A stretch of DNA of 64,000 nt, taken from assembly GCF_003253995.1 (NCBI RefSeq), contig NZ_QKZL01000002.1:248001-312000 (forward strand). Reading direction: 5' to 3'. Position numbers and translations under genes: made by a program. Position 1 is the first letter of the stretch. Each line of letters opens with the position of its first letter. Origin of the DNA: Palleronia aestuarii (GTDB lineage Bacteria; Pseudomonadota; Alphaproteobacteria; Rhodobacterales; Rhodobacteraceae). Positions 9,682 through 17,905 of this stretch are shown piece after piece. The notes beneath the pieces are model-generated. The model was not told where the DNA came from. It saw only the letters and a list, made by a program, of their open reading frames with translations, and ran no database searches.

Positions 9682-9721
9682 GGCCGCACCTTGCCGCCGC
9701 CCGATCCGCGCCGCAAGCGGA

Positions 9722-11281
9722 TTAGGCCTTGATGCGATGCACGGATTCGCGACGCTCGCCGAGTGGGATCAGCTTGCCGGACGCGCCTTGCTCGAAGCGG
9801 ACGAGCGTGCCCGCATCGGGCAGCGGCGCCAGCGTGACGCGGATCGGCCGGCCCGAGCGCATCTGCACCTCGCCCGACCATTCCGACCGCTCGCGCCCCG
9901 TCGACAGGAAGACCCGCGCATCGCCCCAGATCGGCGTGGGCTCCGTCATATGGGTCCAGGTGCGCAACGCATCGGCGGCGCTGATTTCTGCAAAACCGCC
10001 CATCGGCTCGATCTCCCACATCGCGTCATAGGCCTCGTTCGACATGACGAGGGTTCCGCCGCTGTCGAAGACCGCGATCGCTTCCTCGAGCGCGTCGAGC
10101 ACCGCGTGGCCCGTCTCGATCTGCGCGCGGAACTGTTTCGTCAGGCGCAGCTCGGCGCTGATGTCCTCGAAGAGGAAGGCCACGGCGCCGCCGGGCTGCG
10201 GCCGCCCGCTTACGCGGTAGGTGCGACCGCCGGAAAGGTGCCACATTTCCGCATAGGTGCCGTTCGCCGCGGAATGCTCGATGTCCTGCACCGTCTCGCG
10301 CCAGTTCGCGGCCTCTTTCGGCTCCGGCATGACCCGGCGCACGCGCAGCGCGTCGAGAAAGGAGTCGAGCGAGGGCCGGGAGATCAGCAGGTCCGAGGGG
10401 AGTGAGGTCAACTCGCCCAGTGCCGGATTCGTCAGGATGAGCTGGCGGCGCCGGTCGAAGACGGCAAGTCCGATATCGAGGTGGGCGAAGGTGTTCGAGA
10501 AGCTCTGGACGAAGCTGCGGAGCGATTCCTCCGCCGCGACGAGCGCATCTGCAGGCGTGGCCGACAGGACCATGTCGCCGTCGAGCGCCACGGCATGGCA
10601 ATCGTACCACCCCCGCTCTCCTCCACCCGCGATCTGCAGGCGCACGGGGCCCCGCGTGCGCCCCTCGATGCGCCGGAAGAGCGGGGGCGGCGGCCAGGTG
10701 CCGGTATCGCCGAGCTTCTCCGCCTCGACGATCTGAAGGTAGGCGCGGTTGACCCAGGTGATCCGTCCCTCCGCATCCTCGCGCCAGATCGGATAGGGCA
10801 GGCTTTCCCCGATTGCCCTTAGGCCCTCGAGCTCGCGTTCGATCGCCGCGTGCAATCCGCGGTCGAGGGTCACCGCGTCGCGCTCCGCATCCTCGAGCGT
10901 GAGGCGCAGCCGCGGCCCCTCCACGCCGATCGCGAGGCTTCGCACGCCATCGCGCGAGACTACATGCGCGATGCGCCGCCGTTCGGCCGACCGAAGTGTC
11001 GCGGGCAGATCGGGAAATTCTTCCCCGAGGACGGCCATCAGCCGGGCATGGGCCGAGCCGTCGGAGCCGAGGCTGTCGAGGTAATCCTGTGCAGGCCCGG
11101 AGAGATCGACGAGCGTCTCCCCTTCGAAGAGGAAGACCGTCCGAGCGTCCCTCGCGTCTGCGGCACCGAGCTGCATCTTGCGCCGCGATTGCCGCCAGAG
11201 AACGAAACCCGCGCCCGCGCTCGCGGAAAGCGCGCCGACGAGGCCCATGAGAAGGATCGTATGAACGTAGGCCTCGACCAA
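9722..11281 (-). CDS. Membrane-anchored multi-PAS sensor protein without kinase domain
   Basis: About 519 aa with an N-terminal membrane helix (residues about 8-28, VHTILLMGLVGAL then hydrophobic to FVLWRQSRR). At least three PAS-like segments follow: one near ESLPYPIWREDAEGRITWVN, one near LDIGLAVFDRRRQLILTNPA, and one near ALEEAIAVFDSGGTLVMSNEAY. No histidine kinase, GGDEF, EAL or HTH domain follows the last PAS, so output must come by protein contact. Start choice: no ATG is in place. A TTG at 11279-11281 has GGGGA eight bases upstream and is preferred; a TTG at 11321-11323 has a poor ribosome site. It lies between regB and tsaE, with a CtrA-type box upstream. Function unknown. Confidence 0.8.
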   Translation of the reverse strand: MVEAYVHTILLMGLVGALSASAGAGFVLWRQSRRKMQLGAADARDARTVFLFEGETLVDLSGPAQDYLDSLGSDGSAHARLMAVLGEEFPDLPATLRSAERRRIAHVVSRDGVRSLAIGVEGPRLRLTLEDAERDAVTLDRGLHAAIERELEGLRAIGESLPYPIWREDAEGRITWVNRAYLQIVEAEKLGDTGTWPPPPLFRRIEGRTRGPVRLQIAGGGERGWYDCHAVALDGDMVLSATPADALVAAEESLRSFVQSFSNTFAHLDIGLAVFDRRRQLILTNPALGELTSLPSDLLISRPSLDSFLDALRVRRVMPEPKEAANWRETVQDIEHSAANGTYAEMWHLSGGRTYRVSGRPQPGGAVAFLFEDISAELRLTKQFRAQIETGHAVLDALEEAIAVFDSGGTLVMSNEAYDAMWEIEPMGGFAEISAADALRTWTHMTEPTPIWGDARVFLSTGRERSEWSGEVQMRSGRPIRVTLAPLPDAGTLVRFEQGASGKLIPLGERRESVHRIKA

Positions 11282-11331
11282 GACGCGATTCCCCGGTTGA
11301 ACGCTTTCACCGGGACCCTGCAATCTTAACG

Positions 11332-11346
11332 TTAACCGAGGCTTAA
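11332..11346. promoter_or_regulatory. Candidate CtrA binding box TTAA-N7-TTAA
   Basis: TTAA at 11332-11335 and TTAA at 11343-11346 are separated by exactly seven bases (CCGAGGC), matching the full CtrA consensus. The left half also belongs to a perfect palindrome TTAACGTTAA (11326-11335). It lies in the 81-bp gap between regB and the PAS gene, upstream of the preferred PAS start. Binding is inferred only from sequence. Confidence 0.5.
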
Positions 11347-11362
11347 ATCCCGCAAGCGCGGC

Positions 11363-12784
11363 TCATTCCGCGATGGGGGCGTTCTCCTCGAACCCGTTTC
11401 GCTCCGCAGCCGGTACGTCGATATCCTCCCGCTGCCATGTCGTCGTGACGAGCGCTCCCACTCTTGCTCCGGCCGATGCACCTATGTTGAGGAGCGGATG
11501 GCCGTTCGCGAAGGTCAGTTCCGCACCAGACCGCTCGAGCAAGGTCTTTGCGATGAAGAGCCCGAGGCCCATGCCCTCGTAGCGTTCGCGCCGTTCCCCG
11601 GCCTGTTCGGTTCCGCGCCGCTTGCGCAGGAACGGATCGCCCAGGAAAGGCAGCAGGTCCGTGGGATAACCCGGCCCGTCATCGGCGATCCGGAGCATGA
11701 TCTCGGTATCGCTCCAGCGGATGTCGATCCAGACCGTCGTCTTGGCGAAGTCGACGGCGTTCTGCACGAGATTGCGGATCCCGTGGACGATCTCGGGACG
11801 GCGCAGCACGACGGGCTGGTGCGGCTCGGCCGCTGGCTCCGCGATAATGTCAAAGAGGATGGCGATCCCGCGATTCTGATGCGGCTCGGCCGCCTCCTCC
11901 ACCACGGTGCTGATCGGAAGCCGCGTGATCAGCTCGTCGCGCTTGCCCGATTGCCCCATGGAACGCAGGATCACCCGGCAGCGCTCCGCCTGCTCGCGGA
12001 TGAGGCGCGCATCGGCGCGCTGTTCGCCGTCGAGATGCGGGTCGTCCATCATTTCGCCCGAGACGACGGCGATCGTGGCGAGCGGCGTGCCGAGTTCGTG
12101 CGCGGCGGCCGCGACGACACCGCCCAGATCGGTAAGCTTCTGCTCGCGCGCCAGCGCCATCTGCGTGGCCGAGAGCGCGTCCGCCATCGCCGTGATCTCG
12201 CGCGTGACCCGTCGCGCATAGGCGGCCTGGAAGATGATCCCCACGACGATCGCCGACCAGAACCCGAACAGGAAGATGGCGGGCAGGCGAAGCACCTGGC
12301 CGTCATGCGTGGCGAGCGGCATGTTCATCCAGTCGATCAGGGTGACGAGCACGACCGCGACGACGCCCAGCACGACCGTGGCCCGCCCCCTCAGGGTCGT
12401 GGCGGCGATCGCGATCTGCGCGAGGATCAGGACGCTGAAGGGATTGTGCAGACCGCCCGTCAAGGCGAGCAGACTCGTGAGCTGCACCATGTCGAAGGCC
12501 AGAACACCCGCCAGCTCCCGCTCGCTCAGCCGTTTCGTCTCGGGAAAAAGGAAGATGGCGACGAGATTGGTGATGATTGCCGCGCCGATCGCGAGATAGA
12601 TCAACCCGATCTGCGGCCTCAGATCGAAGATCTGAACGCCCACGACCACGGCGAGGAGCTGCCCCGCGATCGCGATCCAGCGCAGCAGGACGAGCGTACG
12701 CAGCCGGACCCAGTTCGACCGGCGCGCGGCGGCGAAGACGGGATCGACCGTATCGGAAGATGAGAGGAGACGGGAATAGGGCAT
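11363..12784 (-). CDS. regB: Redox-sensing histidine kinase RegB/PrrB
   Basis: Membrane sensor kinase (473 aa) of the global redox pair RegBA, which phosphorylates RegA when the respiratory quinone pool is reduced. About six hydrophobic segments span residues 30-190, with the ubiquinone-site motif GGLHNPF at 110-116. The H-box AAAAHELGTPLATI has H229, and the redox-active cysteine of the family is C269 in ERCRVILRSMG. N, G1 and G2 boxes (LVQNAVDFA, DDGPGYP, GMGLGLFIAKTLLERSGA) are intact. The ATG at 12782-12784 is preferred to a TTG 12 codons upstream. It is divergent from regA; senC (prrC), usually next to regA, is absent. Confidence 0.95.
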   Translation of the reverse strand: MPYSRLLSSSDTVDPVFAAARRSNWVRLRTLVLLRWIAIAGQLLAVVVGVQIFDLRPQIGLIYLAIGAAIITNLVAIFLFPETKRLSERELAGVLAFDMVQLTSLLALTGGLHNPFSVLILAQIAIAATTLRGRATVVLGVVAVVLVTLIDWMNMPLATHDGQVLRLPAIFLFGFWSAIVVGIIFQAAYARRVTREITAMADALSATQMALAREQKLTDLGGVVAAAAHELGTPLATIAVVSGEMMDDPHLDGEQRADARLIREQAERCRVILRSMGQSGKRDELITRLPISTVVEEAAEPHQNRGIAILFDIIAEPAAEPHQPVVLRRPEIVHGIRNLVQNAVDFAKTTVWIDIRWSDTEIMLRIADDGPGYPTDLLPFLGDPFLRKRRGTEQAGERRERYEGMGLGLFIAKTLLERSGAELTFANGHPLLNIGASAGARVGALVTTTWQREDIDVPAAERNGFEENAPIAE

Positions 12785-12830
12785 CCCCGTACAGCTTATC
12801 GCCCCGTCCTGCAGGTTCAATGGCGCGTGA

Positions 12831-12846
12831 CCCCGGCATGCCGGGG
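12831..12846. promoter_or_regulatory. Perfect 16-bp palindrome in the regB-regA divergent region
   Basis: CCCCGGCATGCCGGGG reads identically on both strands, about 46 bp before the regB start codon and upstream of the regA promoter candidate. It could be an operator or a hairpin in a regB leader. It does not resemble the GCGNC-type RegA half sites. No function is assigned. Confidence 0.45.
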
Positions 12847-12867
12847 CACGATGCCGCTCCGCCCGAT

Positions 12868-12909
12868 TTGACGGTCCTCCCGCCAGACTTAGATAGCTTC
12901 TAAAGAAGC
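12868..12909 (+). promoter_or_regulatory. Candidate regA promoter with overlapping dyad
   Basis: TTGACG (12868-12873), a 17-bp spacer and AGATAG (12891-12896) resemble a housekeeping promoter. The same geometry precedes tRNA-Lys in this window. A perfect dyad GCTTCT-AA-AGAAGC occupies 12896-12909, at the expected transcription start, where a bound repressor would block initiation. It ends 27 bp before the regA ATG. Prediction from sequence only. Confidence 0.45.
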
Positions 12910-12936
12910 GATGGGTCGGTTCGAGGAGCGCTGGAT

Positions 12937-13491
12937 ATGGCAGAAGCGGCAGAGGACCGGATGGGCGAGGACAAGACGCTGCTCCTCGTCGACGACGACG
13001 AACCGTTCGTCAAGCGGCTCGCCCGCGCGATGGAGAAGCGCGGCTTCGAGGTGGAGACGGCAGAGACCGTGGCCGAGGGCCGGAACATGGCCAAGGCCCG
13101 CCCGCCCGCCTATGCCGTGGTCGATCTCAGGCTCGGCGACGGCAACGGGCTCGATGTGGTGGAGGCGATCCGGGAGAAGCGCGAGGACAGCCGGATCGTC
13201 GTGCTGACGGGCTACGGGGCGATCGCGACCGCGGTCGCGGCGGTCAAGATCGGCGCCACCGACTATCTCTCGAAGCCGGCCGACGCCAACCAGATCACCG
13301 CCGCGCTTCTGTCCGACGGCGAGGACCTGCCGCCGCCGCCAGAGAACCCGATGTCGGCCGACCGCGTCCGCTGGGAGCATATCCAGCGCATCTACGAGCA
13401 ATGCGACCGTAATGTGAGCGAGACGGCGCGCAGGCTCAACATGCACCGACGTACGCTGCAACGCATCCTCGCCAAGCGCTCGCCGCGCTGA
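12937..13491 (+). CDS. regA: Response regulator RegA/PrrA
   Basis: DNA-binding response regulator (184 aa, the family's standard length) partnered with RegB, controlling respiration, photosynthesis, carbon and nitrogen fixation genes in Rhodobacterales. The receiver has acidic residues D20/D21, phospho-acceptor D63 in AVVDLRLGDGNG, the TGYGAIATAVAAVKIG switch region and K at LSKPADAN. The C-terminal Fis-type helix-turn-helix (SETARRLNMHRRTLQRIL) is essentially invariant in the family. ATG at 12937 is used; M9 is an alternative. The stop is 3 bp from the convergent LysR stop. The usual senC-regA arrangement is not kept. Confidence 0.97.
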   Translation: MAEAAEDRMGEDKTLLLVDDDEPFVKRLARAMEKRGFEVETAETVAEGRNMAKARPPAYAVVDLRLGDGNGLDVVEAIREKREDSRIVVLTGYGAIATAVAAVKIGATDYLSKPADANQITAALLSDGEDLPPPPENPMSADRVRWEHIQRIYEQCDRNVSETARRLNMHRRTLQRILAKRSPR

Positions 13492-13494
13492 GCC

Positions 13495-14367
13495 TCAGGC
13501 CTTCGCCTCCCGCCGAAGCCAAGACATCAATGTCCTGAGCGGTCCGGTCGCGCGGTCCGCGCGGGTCAGCATGTGGTAGGCCAGATCGGTGTTTGTCTCC
13601 TCGTAGACGATTTCCAGATCGCCGCGCGCGATATCGGCATCGGCGATGACGCGCGGCACGATGCCGAGGCCGAACCCCGCGCGCACCGCCTCAAGCGCCA
13701 TGGAGATGGTCGGAAAGCTTCTTACGGACACCCGATCGATCTCCAGCCCGTTCTGCTCCGCCCAGAGCAGGTCCTCCGCATTGTTGGCTTCGGTCAGGAG
13801 GTCGTACCCGGCGAGATCGGACAGCGTCGTGATCGGTCGGGCGATCAGACCTGGCGTCGCGACGACCGCGTGCGCCGCGTCGAGGATTCGTTCGGACACC
13901 ACGCCGGTCCAAGGCCCTCGCCCGTACCTCAATGCCATGTCGTAGTTCTGCGCGCGCAGATCGACGACGTCGGGAGAGGGAATGAGTTCGAGCTCCAGTC
14001 CGGGATGTTCCGCCCAGAGCTTGCCGATCCGGGGCATCAGCCAGTTCGCCGCGAGAGACGGCGTGAGGGCGATCCGGAGCGGTCGGTCCTCGTGACGCCG
14101 CAGCAGCGCGGTCGCCGCCGCGCCGACGATCCCGAACCCCTCCGCGAGCGCATCGGCGAGGGCCCGTCCCTCCGGGCTCACCTGCATGCCTGCGCCTTCC
14201 CGCATCATGAGGGCGCAGCCGAAATGTGCCTCGAGCCGCCGCACGTGCTGCGCGATCGCGGCATGGGTGACGTTGAGTTCCCGCGCCGCTGCGGAGAGGG
14301 AGCCATGACGCGCCGCCGCCTCGAACCCGCGTAGCGCCTGCAGAGATGGGACGTCGCGCCAATCCAT
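13495..14367 (-). CDS. LysR-family transcriptional regulator (GcvA-like)
   Basis: LysR regulator of 290 aa with N-terminal winged HTH at about residues 8-65 (LQALRGFEAAARHGSLSAAA then LNVTHAAIAQHVRRLE) and a C-terminal periplasmic-binding-like effector domain (RPLRIALTPSLAANWLMPRI onward). The start sequence resembles the GcvA subgroup, many of which control divergent small operons. A near-perfect dyad abuts its own ATG (14367-14385), suggesting autoregulation. Two micro-ORFs are divergent from it and are the plausible targets. Effector unknown. Confidence 0.9.
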   Translation of the reverse strand: MDWRDVPSLQALRGFEAAARHGSLSAAARELNVTHAAIAQHVRRLEAHFGCALMMREGAGMQVSPEGRALADALAEGFGIVGAAATALLRRHEDRPLRIALTPSLAANWLMPRIGKLWAEHPGLELELIPSPDVVDLRAQNYDMALRYGRGPWTGVVSERILDAAHAVVATPGLIARPITTLSDLAGYDLLTEANNAEDLLWAEQNGLEIDRVSVRSFPTISMALEAVRAGFGLGIVPRVIADADIARGDLEIVYEETNTDLAYHMLTRADRATGPLRTLMSWLRREAKA

Positions 14368-14385
14368 TATAAGTTCAGCTTACAA
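14367..14385. promoter_or_regulatory. Candidate LysR operator dyad
   Basis: TTATAAG (14367-14373) and CTTACAA (14379-14385) form inverted 7-bp arms with one mismatch and a 5-bp spacer, containing the T-N11-A core expected of LysR boxes. The left arm includes the first base of the LysR start codon, so binding would repress the LysR gene and could activate the divergent micro-ORFs that start at 14465. Confidence 0.5.
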
Positions 14386-14464
14386 CCCGGAATACTTCCT
14401 GACTCGCCCGATCTGCGAAAGTCCCTCATCATTTAAAGTATGGAAAGTGGAAGGAAGCAAGATC

Positions 14465-14575
14465 ATGTTAGACTTCATGACAAGGTGGCGGTCGATCCTC
14501 AAGCCCCGGACGACGGGGCAGAAGCGCGGAATATCGCTCTGGGCACAGCGCCCTGACGGGTCCGACAGGCGATAG
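14465..14575 (+). CDS. Micro-ORF of 36 codons divergent from LysR, function unknown
   Basis: ATG at 14465-14467 preceded by GGAAGGAAG, stop TAG at 14573-14575. The peptide starts MLDFMTRWRSILKPRTTGQK, is basic (about 10 Arg/Lys in 36) and ends in PDGSDRR; no membrane helix or known family is recognised. The good ribosome site, divergence from a LysR gene and the second micro-ORF 9 bp later argue that it is translated. It could be a leader peptide for the second ORF. Confidence is limited by size. Confidence 0.4.
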   Translation: MLDFMTRWRSILKPRTTGQKRGISLWAQRPDGSDRR

Positions 14576-14584
14576 GGGGCGATC

Positions 14585-14746
14585 ATGCTGACCATTCTGG
14601 CCGACAGCTTCACCATCGCCGCGCGGCAAGGCGGATGGGCCAGGGGATACGCGCCCTCCGTCCCCGAACCCCGGAAAGGGTGGAAAACCGAAAGAGACGT
14701 CGCGCATCTTCGCCGCGAACGGGAGGAAGAGGACGTGACGCGCTAG
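14585..14746 (+). CDS. Small ORF of 53 codons downstream of the first micro-ORF, function unknown
   Basis: ATG at 14585-14587 has an excellent AGGGGG ribosome site six bases upstream; stop TAG 14744-14746 interlocks with the TAG of the convergent HD hydrolase in a CTAG. The product begins MLTILADSFTIAARQGGWAR and has a charged C-terminus rich in Arg and Glu ([12 protein letters not shown]). No known domain is recognised; the DUF1127 signature, common for small alphaproteobacterial proteins, is absent. Probably cotranscribed with the 36-codon ORF under the adjacent LysR regulator. Confidence 0.5.
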   Translation: MLTILADSFTIAARQGGWARGYAPSVPEPRKGWKTERDVAHLRREREEEDVTR

Positions 14747-15333
14747 AGCTGCGCCATCAACTCCGCGTGCCGCCCGGCGAAGGCGGCGCGCACGTCCCGC
14801 GGGGGCCTCAGGACGATGTCGAGCCCGTCCGTCAATTCGCGGTTCGGGCGGCCGAAGAAGCGATTGGCCTCGGCCTCCGAGAAACCCGCGATCTGCACTG
14901 CCTCGAGCCAGGCGGAGATCCGGTCCGCGGCCTTGATCTGCCGCTTGACGCCCGGCGGAATCGTCGCGGGCAGGCTGAAACGGATATGGATCGCCCCGGC
15001 GAGCCGCGCGTCGAGCGCGCCGTAATCCGGGCCGACCGCCGCCTTCACCGGAGAGATCATGTCGCCGATCACGTATTCGGGCGCGTCATGGAGCAGTGCT
15101 GCCAACTGCCAGCGCGGCTCCGGCCTCGTGAATTTGCGGGAATAGATCGCCTCCACGAGCAGCGAATGCTCGGCCACGGAATAGGGGTAGTCGCCCTTTG
15201 TCTGTCCGTTCCAGCGCGCTACGAAGGCGAGGCCGTGGGCGATGTCGCCCACTTCGATGTCGAGGGGCGAGGGATCGAGGAGGTCGAGCCGTCGGCCCGA
15301 CAGCATCCTTTGCCAAGCGCGGGTCGGTTTCAT
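14743..15333 (-). CDS. HD-domain hydrolase (YfbR-like phosphohydrolase)
   Basis: HD-superfamily metal-dependent phosphohydrolase of 196 aa. Metal ligands appear in order: H in [10 protein letters not shown], the HD pair in [19 protein letters not shown], and a later D in [12 protein letters not shown]. The pattern and length match the YfbR/5'-deoxynucleotidase-like group, so a nucleotide monophosphate is a likely substrate, but specificity cannot be read from sequence. It is divergent from ahcY (142 bp between) and convergent with the micro-ORF. No signal peptide; cytoplasmic. Confidence 0.85.
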   Translation of the reverse strand: MKPTRAWQRMLSGRRLDLLDPSPLDIEVGDIAHGLAFVARWNGQTKGDYPYSVAEHSLLVEAIYSRKFTRPEPRWQLAALLHDAPEYVIGDMISPVKAAVGPDYGALDARLAGAIHIRFSLPATIPPGVKRQIKAADRISAWLEAVQIAGFSEAEANRFFGRPNRELTDGLDIVLRPPRDVRAAFAGRHAELMAQL

Positions 15334-15475
15334 GGGGATCGTTCCAGGAGGCGTGCGTCCGTCCCCGTTTCCCGGTTTCGGGCCCGCGCGTCAATCGGCG
15401 CACGGCGCGCGATTGCCCCTTCGTCCGGGCGGTGGTAACCGAGCCGCCAACCGCATGGATGCGAGGAGAGGGCAC

Positions 15476-16867
15476 ATGGCCAAGGATTACATCGTCAGGG
15501 ATACCGGCCTCGCGGGCTATGGCCGCAAGGAAATCGATATCGCGGAGACGGAGATGCCGGGGCTGATGGCGCTCCGCGCGGAATACGGAGCCGATAAGCC
15601 GCTTTCGGGCGCCCGCATCGCCGGCTCGCTCCACATGACGATCCAGACCGCCGTCCTGATCGAGACGCTGGTGGCCCTGGGCGCGGAGGTTCGCTGGGCC
15701 TCGTGCAACATCTTCTCCACGCAGGATCACGCCGCGGCCGCGATCGCCGAAGCCGGCGTGCCGGTCTTCGCGATCAAGGGCGAGACGCTTGAGGAATACT
15801 GGGCCTATGCCGACCGAATCTTCGATTTCGGCGACGAGCCCGCGAACCTGATCCTCGACGATGGCGGCGACGCGACGCTCTATATCCTCCTCGGGGCCCG
15901 CGTCGAGGCTGGCGAGGAGGACCTCATCGCCGTTCCGAAATCGGAGGAGGAGACGGCCCTCTTCGCGCAGATCCGCAAGCGTATGAAGGAAAGCCCCGGC
16001 TGGTTCGCCCGCCAGCGCGAGGCGATCCGCGGTGTCTCCGAGGAGACGACGACCGGCGTGCATCGCCTCTACGAGCTGAAGAAGCAGGGCGGGCTGCCCT
16101 TCCCGGCGATCAACGTCAACGACAGCGTCACCAAGTCGAAGTTCGACAACAAGTACGGCTGCCGCGAGAGCCTCGTCGACGGCATCCGCCGCGCCACCGA
16201 CACGATGATGGCCGGCAAGGTCGCGGTCGTCTGCGGCTACGGCGACGTGGGCAAGGGCTCGGCCGCCTCGCTCCGCGGCGCGGGCGCGCGGGTGAAGGTG
16301 ACGGAGGTCGATCCGATCTGCGCGCTCCAGGCGGCGATGGACGGGTTCGAGGTGGTGCTCCTCGAGGAGAACCTCGACGCAGACATCTTCGTCACGACCA
16401 CGGGCAACAAGGACGTCATCCGCATCGAGCATATGCGCGAGATGAAGGACATGGCGATCGTCGGCAATATCGGCCATTTCGACAACGAGATTCAGGTGGC
16501 GAACCTGAAGAACCACAAGTGGACCAACATCAAGGACCAGGTGGACATGATCGAGATGCCGTCGGGCAATCGGATCATCCTCCTGTCCGAGGGGCGGCTC
16601 CTCAATCTCGGCAACGCCACCGGCCACCCGTCCTTCGTGATGTCGGCCTCCTTCACCAATCAGGTCCTGGCGCAGATCGAGCTCTGGAAGAATGGCGGAC
16701 AGTACGAGAACGACGTCTACATCCTGCCGAAGCATCTCGACGAGAAGGTCGCGCGTCTCCATCTCGACCGGATCGGGGTCAAGCTCACCACCCTCGACGC
16801 GGAGCAGGCGGCCTATATCGGCGTCACGCCCGAAGGCCCGTTCAAGCCGGAGCACTACCGCTACTGA
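15476..16867 (+). CDS. ahcY: Adenosylhomocysteinase (S-adenosylhomocysteine hydrolase)
   Basis: NAD-dependent enzyme (463 aa) that splits S-adenosylhomocysteine to adenosine and homocysteine, closing the methylation cycle. The NAD-binding [15 protein letters not shown] loop, the [19 protein letters not shown] active-site segment and the C-terminal KPEHYRY, whose Lys and Tyr contact NAD of the neighbouring subunit, are all present. The start ATG at 15476 follows GGAGAGG; an open upstream frame is discarded. I looked for an SAH riboswitch in 15334-15475 and saw none. The stop overlaps the next ATG as TGATG, coupling translation. Confidence 0.97.
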   Translation: MAKDYIVRDTGLAGYGRKEIDIAETEMPGLMALRAEYGADKPLSGARIAGSLHMTIQTAVLIETLVALGAEVRWASCNIFSTQDHAAAAIAEAGVPVFAIKGETLEEYWAYADRIFDFGDEPANLILDDGGDATLYILLGARVEAGEEDLIAVPKSEEETALFAQIRKRMKESPGWFARQREAIRGVSEETTTGVHRLYELKKQGGLPFPAINVNDSVTKSKFDNKYGCRESLVDGIRRATDTMMAGKVAVVCGYGDVGKGSAASLRGAGARVKVTEVDPICALQAAMDGFEVVLLEENLDADIFVTTTGNKDVIRIEHMREMKDMAIVGNIGHFDNEIQVANLKNHKWTNIKDQVDMIEMPSGNRIILLSEGRLLNLGNATGHPSFVMSASFTNQVLAQIELWKNGGQYENDVYILPKHLDEKVARLHLDRIGVKLTTLDAEQAAYIGVTPEGPFKPEHYRY

Positions 16868-17469
16868 TGGAACGGATCGCGGATATCGCGGAACTGGATG
16901 CGATCTACGGCGATCCGGTGCCGCGCTCCGTCACCAAGGTCCGGCACCGCATCACCCCGCTCTACGCCCGATGGATCGCCGCGTCCCGCTTCGCCGTGCT
17001 CTCCACGGTGGGGCCCGAGGGGACCGATGCGTCACCGCGCGGCGAGGATGGGGCGGTGGCGCATGTCGCCGATGAACGGACGCTGTGGCTGCCTGACTGG
17101 TCCGGTAACAACCGGGTCGATTCGCTCAGGAATATCGTGCGCGACCCTCGGGCGAGCCTGATGTTCCTGATCCCCGGCAACGAGAACGTCGTCCGTGCGA
17201 ACGGCCGGGCTGCGGTGACCGCCGAGCCCCGGCTGACAGAAACCTTCGCACGGGACGGGAAACTGCCGCGGACGGTCATCGTGCTCGACGTGCAGGAGAT
17301 CTATTTCCAGTGCGCGAAGGCGGTCATGCGCTCCGGCCTCTGGACGCGCGAGCCGGATGGCGCCGACGTTCCCAGTGCCGGTGACCTGCTCCGCGAGGTC
17401 GATCCGGATTTCGATGCCGAGGCCTACGATACCGGCTACGAGGCCTTTGCCCGCCCGCGCCTGTGGTAG
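16867..17469 (+). CDS. Pyridoxamine 5'-phosphate oxidase-family FMN flavoprotein
   Basis: Split-barrel flavoprotein (200 aa) of the PPOX-like superfamily, closest by pattern to the MSMEG_1061-type FMN-binding group. Recognisable segments are SRFAVLSTVGPEGTDASPRG, DWSGNNRVDSLRNI and SLMFLIPGNENVVRANGRA. It is unlikely to be the vitamin B6 oxidase, and its substrate is unknown. The ATG shares bases with the ahcY stop, so it is translationally coupled to ahcY, although a functional link is not obvious. Confidence 0.85.
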   Translation: MERIADIAELDAIYGDPVPRSVTKVRHRITPLYARWIAASRFAVLSTVGPEGTDASPRGEDGAVAHVADERTLWLPDWSGNNRVDSLRNIVRDPRASLMFLIPGNENVVRANGRAAVTAEPRLTETFARDGKLPRTVIVLDVQEIYFQCAKAVMRSGLWTREPDGADVPSAGDLLREVDPDFDAEAYDTGYEAFARPRLW

Positions 17470-17505
17470 AGGATGGGCGCGCAAGGCAAGCGAATGGAGG
17501 ACCAG

Positions 17506-17844
17506 ATGCCCGACCGCGACAAGATCATGGGAAGTGCGATTTCCGACCTGAAGGAGATCGAGGACAATCCCGACATGACCCTTCTCGACCGGATCGTCGC
17601 GGATCTCATGCCGGAGATCGAGGATCGGGGCGAGCGGCTCGTCTCCGATTCGGATCGTGACGAATTGCTCCGCATCCGGGAGGAGTTCCTGATCGGACGG
17701 CTCGGCCTCAAGGACGACGAGAGCCTGATGGGCGGTATCCAGAAGGCGATCCGGCTCTATCCCCGGGCGGAGCCGGAAAAGCAGCGGGCCGTGGTCTATT
17801 ACCTCCTCGTCAAGCATTTCGGCAAGGAAGACGCCTACGCCTGA
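17506..17844 (+). CDS. DUF2853 family protein
   Basis: Small acidic protein (112 aa) of unknown function. The segment from LLRIREEFLIGRLGLKDDES through KQRAVVYYLLVKHFGKED matches the DUF2853 pattern. It looks soluble and helical with no export signal. Start ATG 17506 has GGAGG five bases upstream; an ATG four codons earlier (17494) is less well placed. It follows the PPOX gene by 36 bp and may be in the ahcY transcript. Confidence 0.8.
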   Translation: MPDRDKIMGSAISDLKEIEDNPDMTLLDRIVADLMPEIEDRGERLVSDSDRDELLRIREEFLIGRLGLKDDESLMGGIQKAIRLYPRAEPEKQRAVVYYLLVKHFGKEDAYA

Positions 17845-17905
17845 CTGCCCCGGGCTGGCCGCGTGATCCCGCGCGGGCTAGATGCCACGGGGACGGAAGA
17901 CGGGG

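Noticed and set aside
15334-15475. SAH riboswitch before ahcY
   Set aside because: The conserved SAH-box stems and loops could not be found.
15086-16855. Minus-strand frame of 589 codons opposite ahcY
   Set aside because: Shadow of a highly conserved enzyme gene; no recognisable protein.
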